A DNA stretch of 7,610 bases from JBFKOL01 sp041628815. Lineage in GTDB: Bacteria; Bacteroidota; Bacteroidia; Chitinophagales; Saprospiraceae. The translations under genes were made by a program, and so were the position numbers. Below the pieces are notes generated by a model. The model was not told the origin of the DNA. It did not search any database and saw nothing but the letters and a program-made list of their open reading frames with translations. The DNA lies in the NCBI GenBank assembly GCA_041628815.1, contig JBFKOL010000204.1:1-7610 (forward strand), read 5' to 3'. This document shows, piece by piece, positions 5,477-7,610 of the stretch (position 1 is its first letter; each line of letters starts with the position of its first letter).

Positions 5477-6771
5477 GTCGTACCCTTTCCTTTTATGAAA
5501 ACCCTCCACCGGATCGTTGGAAAGAGTTATGTCTGAGACCCGTGATGAATCATCAGGCCTTGGAGGAGATCGTTCGTGAGGTTTTTAGGCAGGTAAAAAA
5601 TAATGGTGATGAAGCTTTGGTGCGTTTCACACAAGAATTCGATGGTGTTGGTTTGAACAGTTTATCACTACATGAAGAAGAAATCCTTCAGGCGGGTAGT
5701 CATCTTCAAGCTGACCTCAAAGCGTCCATTGATGCAGCATATCACAACATTTTTACTTTCCACCAAACACAGATCGAAAAGTCCTCCATCACAGAGACAT
5801 CAGAAGGTGTTTTTTGTTGGAGAGAATCCCGGGCCATAGAACGCGTAGGGCTCTATATACCGGGAGGTTCAGCTCCATTGTTCAGCACCGTTCTGATGCT
5901 GGCCATACCAGCCCAGATTGCCGGATGTGAGGAAGTGATTTTATGTACCCCACCATTAAAGGATGGCACTGTGCATCCCGGCATTTTATATGCAGCTTCG
6001 CTGTGCAGCGTCAAGAAAATATTCAAGGTTGGAGGAGCTCAGGCAATAGCAGCTATGGCCATTGGCACCAATTCCATACCTTCTGTATACAAATTGTTCG
6101 GCCCTGGCAATCAATATGTCACAGCTGCCAAGTTGCATGCGATGGGGATAGGAGTAGGTATAGACTTGCCGGCCGGACCATCGGAGGTCCTCGTTTTCGC
6201 CGATGACACAGGAATTCCCGATTTTGTCGCTGCAGACCTGCTCTCACAAGCAGAACATGGAGAAGACAGCCAGGTGCTTCTTGTCACCACGGATAAGCAT
6301 TTAGCAGGTAAGGTAGAGAATTCCCTTGCACGACAATTGGAAAACCTTCCAAGGAAAAATATTGCCGCTGCAGCGCTCAAACACTCGAAGGTCGTGTTTT
6401 TTGAAAACGTTGATTCAGCGTTTTCATTTATTAATCAGTATGCGCCGGAGCATTTCATCATTTCTTCGGATCACGCCAACAACTACATAAAAAAGATTAG
6501 GAATGCGGGATCGGTTTTTCTAGGGCACTATACACCGGAAAGTGCAGGAGATTATGCTTCCGGCACCAATCATACGCTCCCTACAGGAGGCTATGCACGT
6601 ACCTACAGCGGTGTTTCGCTGGATTCATTTATTAAAAAAATCACGTTTCAGGAGATTTCACCCGGCGGCCTACATACGCTAGGACCTCATGTTGTTAATA
6701 TGGCACGTGCAGAACACCTGGAGGCTCATGCAAGGGCCGTAGAAGTGAGACTTAAAGGAATGATCTCATGA
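5473..6771 (+). CDS. hisD: Histidinol dehydrogenase (HisD)
   Basis: Zinc-dependent enzyme of the last two steps of histidine synthesis, oxidising L-histidinol through histidinal to L-histidine with two NAD+. At 432 residues it has the normal bacterial length, and its key residues fall at the numbers known for the E. coli enzyme: zinc ligands Gln259 and His262 (in LLSQAEHGED), Asp360 (AGDYASGTNHTLPTGG) and His419 (EAHARAVEVR), and the catalytic pair Glu326-His327 (YAPEHF). Also visible are VGLYIPGGSAPLFSTVLM (125-142), KVGGAQAIAAMAIGT (185-199), FGPGNQYVTAAK (209-220) and the family signature IDLPAGPSEVL (230-240). The protein is soluble and should be fully active. The start ATG overlaps the hisG stop by 4 nt, with only a weak GGTGG purine run before it, so translation probably depends on coupling. 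The stop in turn overlaps the hisC start. Confidence 0.98.
   Translation: MSRTLSFYENPPPDRWKELCLRPVMNHQALEEIVREVFRQVKNNGDEALVRFTQEFDGVGLNSLSLHEEEILQAGSHLQADLKASIDAAYHNIFTFHQTQIEKSSITETSEGVFCWRESRAIERVGLYIPGGSAPLFSTVLMLAIPAQIAGCEEVILCTPPLKDGTVHPGILYAASLCSVKKIFKVGGAQAIAAMAIGTNSIPSVYKLFGPGNQYVTAAKLHAMGIGVGIDLPAGPSEVLVFADDTGIPDFVAADLLSQAEHGEDSQVLLVTTDKHLAGKVENSLARQLENLPRKNIAAAALKHSKVVFFENVDSAFSFINQYAPEHFIISSDHANNYIKKIRNAGSVFLGHYTPESAGDYASGTNHTLPTGGYARTYSGVSLDSFIKKITFQEISPGGLHTLGPHVVNMARAEHLEAHARAVEVRLKGMIS
6754..6760 (+). promoter_or_regulatory. Shine-Dalgarno-like site for hisC
   Basis: AAAGGAA lies inside the end of hisD, 7 nt before the hisC ATG at 6768. It is one of the few good Shine-Dalgarno-like sequences in the window and supports 6768 as the start. 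Confidence 0.45.
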
Positions 6772-7610
6772 CAATTTCTGACCTCATACGGCCCAATTTG
6801 AGAGATCTGAAACCTTACAGCTCTGCCCGTGCCGAATACAGCGGATCAGCTGAAATATTGCTAGACGCCAATGAGAACCCCGTTCCTACCGATGTAAACC
6901 GTTATCCTGACCCTACACATCGATTGTTGAAAGAATCGATCGCGACAGATATAGGTGTACCCACAGATAATATTGTGGTAGGCAATGGATCGGATGAGAT
7001 CATTGACATGATCATTAGGGTCTTCTGTATTCCCGGATTAGATAAAGTGAGAGTCATCAACCCGTCCTTTGGAATGTATGAAGTGGCTGCAAGAATCAAT
7101 GACGTGTCAATAGAATATGCAGATCTTGACGAAAATTTTCAATTGGTTGCAGACCGCTGCCTGGAAGGTCAGACCTCCCATCATAAAGTACTGTTCCTTT
7201 GCTCACCCAACAACCCTACAGGCAATAGTCTTGATCCCGATACAATGAAAGGAGTAATGGCTGACTGGAAAGGTATTGTCGTCCTCGATGAGGCCTATAT
7301 AGATTTTGCCGATCAGCCTTCTCTTGCATCATCTTTGGCTGACTTCCCCAATCTCATCATTCTTCGCACTTTTTCTAAGGCTCTTGGTGCAGCTGGGTTG
7401 CGCGTTGGCTTCGGTCTCGCGTCAGCTGAGATCATCCAGGTCCTTCATAAAGTAAAGGCACCCTACAATGTCGGAAGCCTGGTACTTCGAAGAGCGCTCG
7501 ATATATGGAATGCAAAAGGACTTCGCAGGAGCAGCATTGCGATGTTGAAAAGCCAGCGCGAGTGGTTAATATCCCATCTGAGAGACCTCGATTTTGTCTT
7601 GAAAATTCAT
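6768..7610 (+). CDS. hisC: Histidinol-phosphate aminotransferase (HisC), 3'-truncated by the window edge
   Basis: PLP enzyme of aminotransferase fold type I that converts imidazole acetol phosphate and glutamate to histidinol phosphate and 2-oxoglutarate. The window holds 281 codons of an expected 340-360, beginning MTISDLIRPNLRDLKPYSSA, the usual HisC opening. Motifs: LLDANENP (31-38), RYPDP (45-49), the PLP-phosphate segment GNGSDEIIDMII (72-83), SPNNPTGN (146-153) with Asn149, VVLDEAYIDF (171-180) with Asp174, expected to pair with the PLP ring nitrogen, and Tyr177, and RTFSKALGAAGLRVGFG (200-216) with Lys204 as the Schiff-base lysine and Arg212 in the conserved GLRVG. Loop LGAAGLR is a small variation on the common FGLAGLR. 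The frame is intact to the last base. The ATG overlaps the hisD stop (ATGA), which fits the hisG-hisD-hisC order; hisB would be expected next. Confidence 0.96.
   Translation, partial: MTISDLIRPNLRDLKPYSSARAEYSGSAEILLDANENPVPTDVNRYPDPTHRLLKESIATDIGVPTDNIVVGNGSDEIIDMIIRVFCIPGLDKVRVINPSFGMYEVAARINDVSIEYADLDENFQLVADRCLEGQTSHHKVLFLCSPNNPTGNSLDPDTMKGVMADWKGIVVLDEAYIDFADQPSLASSLADFPNLIILRTFSKALGAAGLRVGFGLASAEIIQVLHKVKAPYNVGSLVLRRALDIWNAKGLRRSSIAMLKSQREWLISHLRDLDFVLKIH

Overview
The window looks like chromosomal DNA from a member of the Bacteroidota. The evidence is the RecQ subtype (zinc module moved to the C-terminal end), a glycosyltransferase of the type common in that phylum, gene starts mostly without a Shine-Dalgarno sequence, a TAnnTTTG-like promoter box, and a hisG-hisD-hisC order with a long-form HisG. 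The genus cannot be fixed from the sequence alone.

Left part (2-2472, plus strand): the 3' two-thirds of a recQ-type DNA helicase, cut by the left edge, followed through an ATGA stop/start overlap by a GT-B (GT4-like) glycosyltransferase. Middle part (2469-4185, minus strand): a two-gene ABC-2 exporter, ATPase first and then permease. Its last gene runs into the glycosyltransferase so closely that the two stop codons overlap in the tetranucleotide CTAA.

A 436-bp non-coding stretch (4186-4621) separates the exporter from the divergent histidine operon. Its first 300 bp show little. Its last 130 bp hold a complete ribosome-mediated transcription attenuator: a probable promoter at 4451-4485, an 18-codon leader peptide with four histidines in five positions (MSTTITYHIHHHGFGLSW, 4493-4549), three mutually exclusive hairpins (1:2, 2:3 and 3:4), and an intrinsic terminator with a U6 tract ending 11 nt before hisG. 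This leader is the most interesting element in the window.

Right part (4622-7610, plus strand): hisG (ATP phosphoribosyltransferase, long form with a C-terminal regulatory domain), hisD (histidinol dehydrogenase, all catalytic and zinc residues present) and hisC (histidinol-phosphate aminotransferase, cut by the right edge). They are joined by 4-nt ATGA overlaps, so they are probably one translationally coupled transcript. Together they supply the first step and two of the last steps of histidine synthesis. Control appears to be two-layered: transcription is gated by charged tRNA-His at the leader, and enzyme activity is probably feedback-controlled through the HisG C-terminal domain. No mobile element, CRISPR array, tRNA or rRNA was seen.
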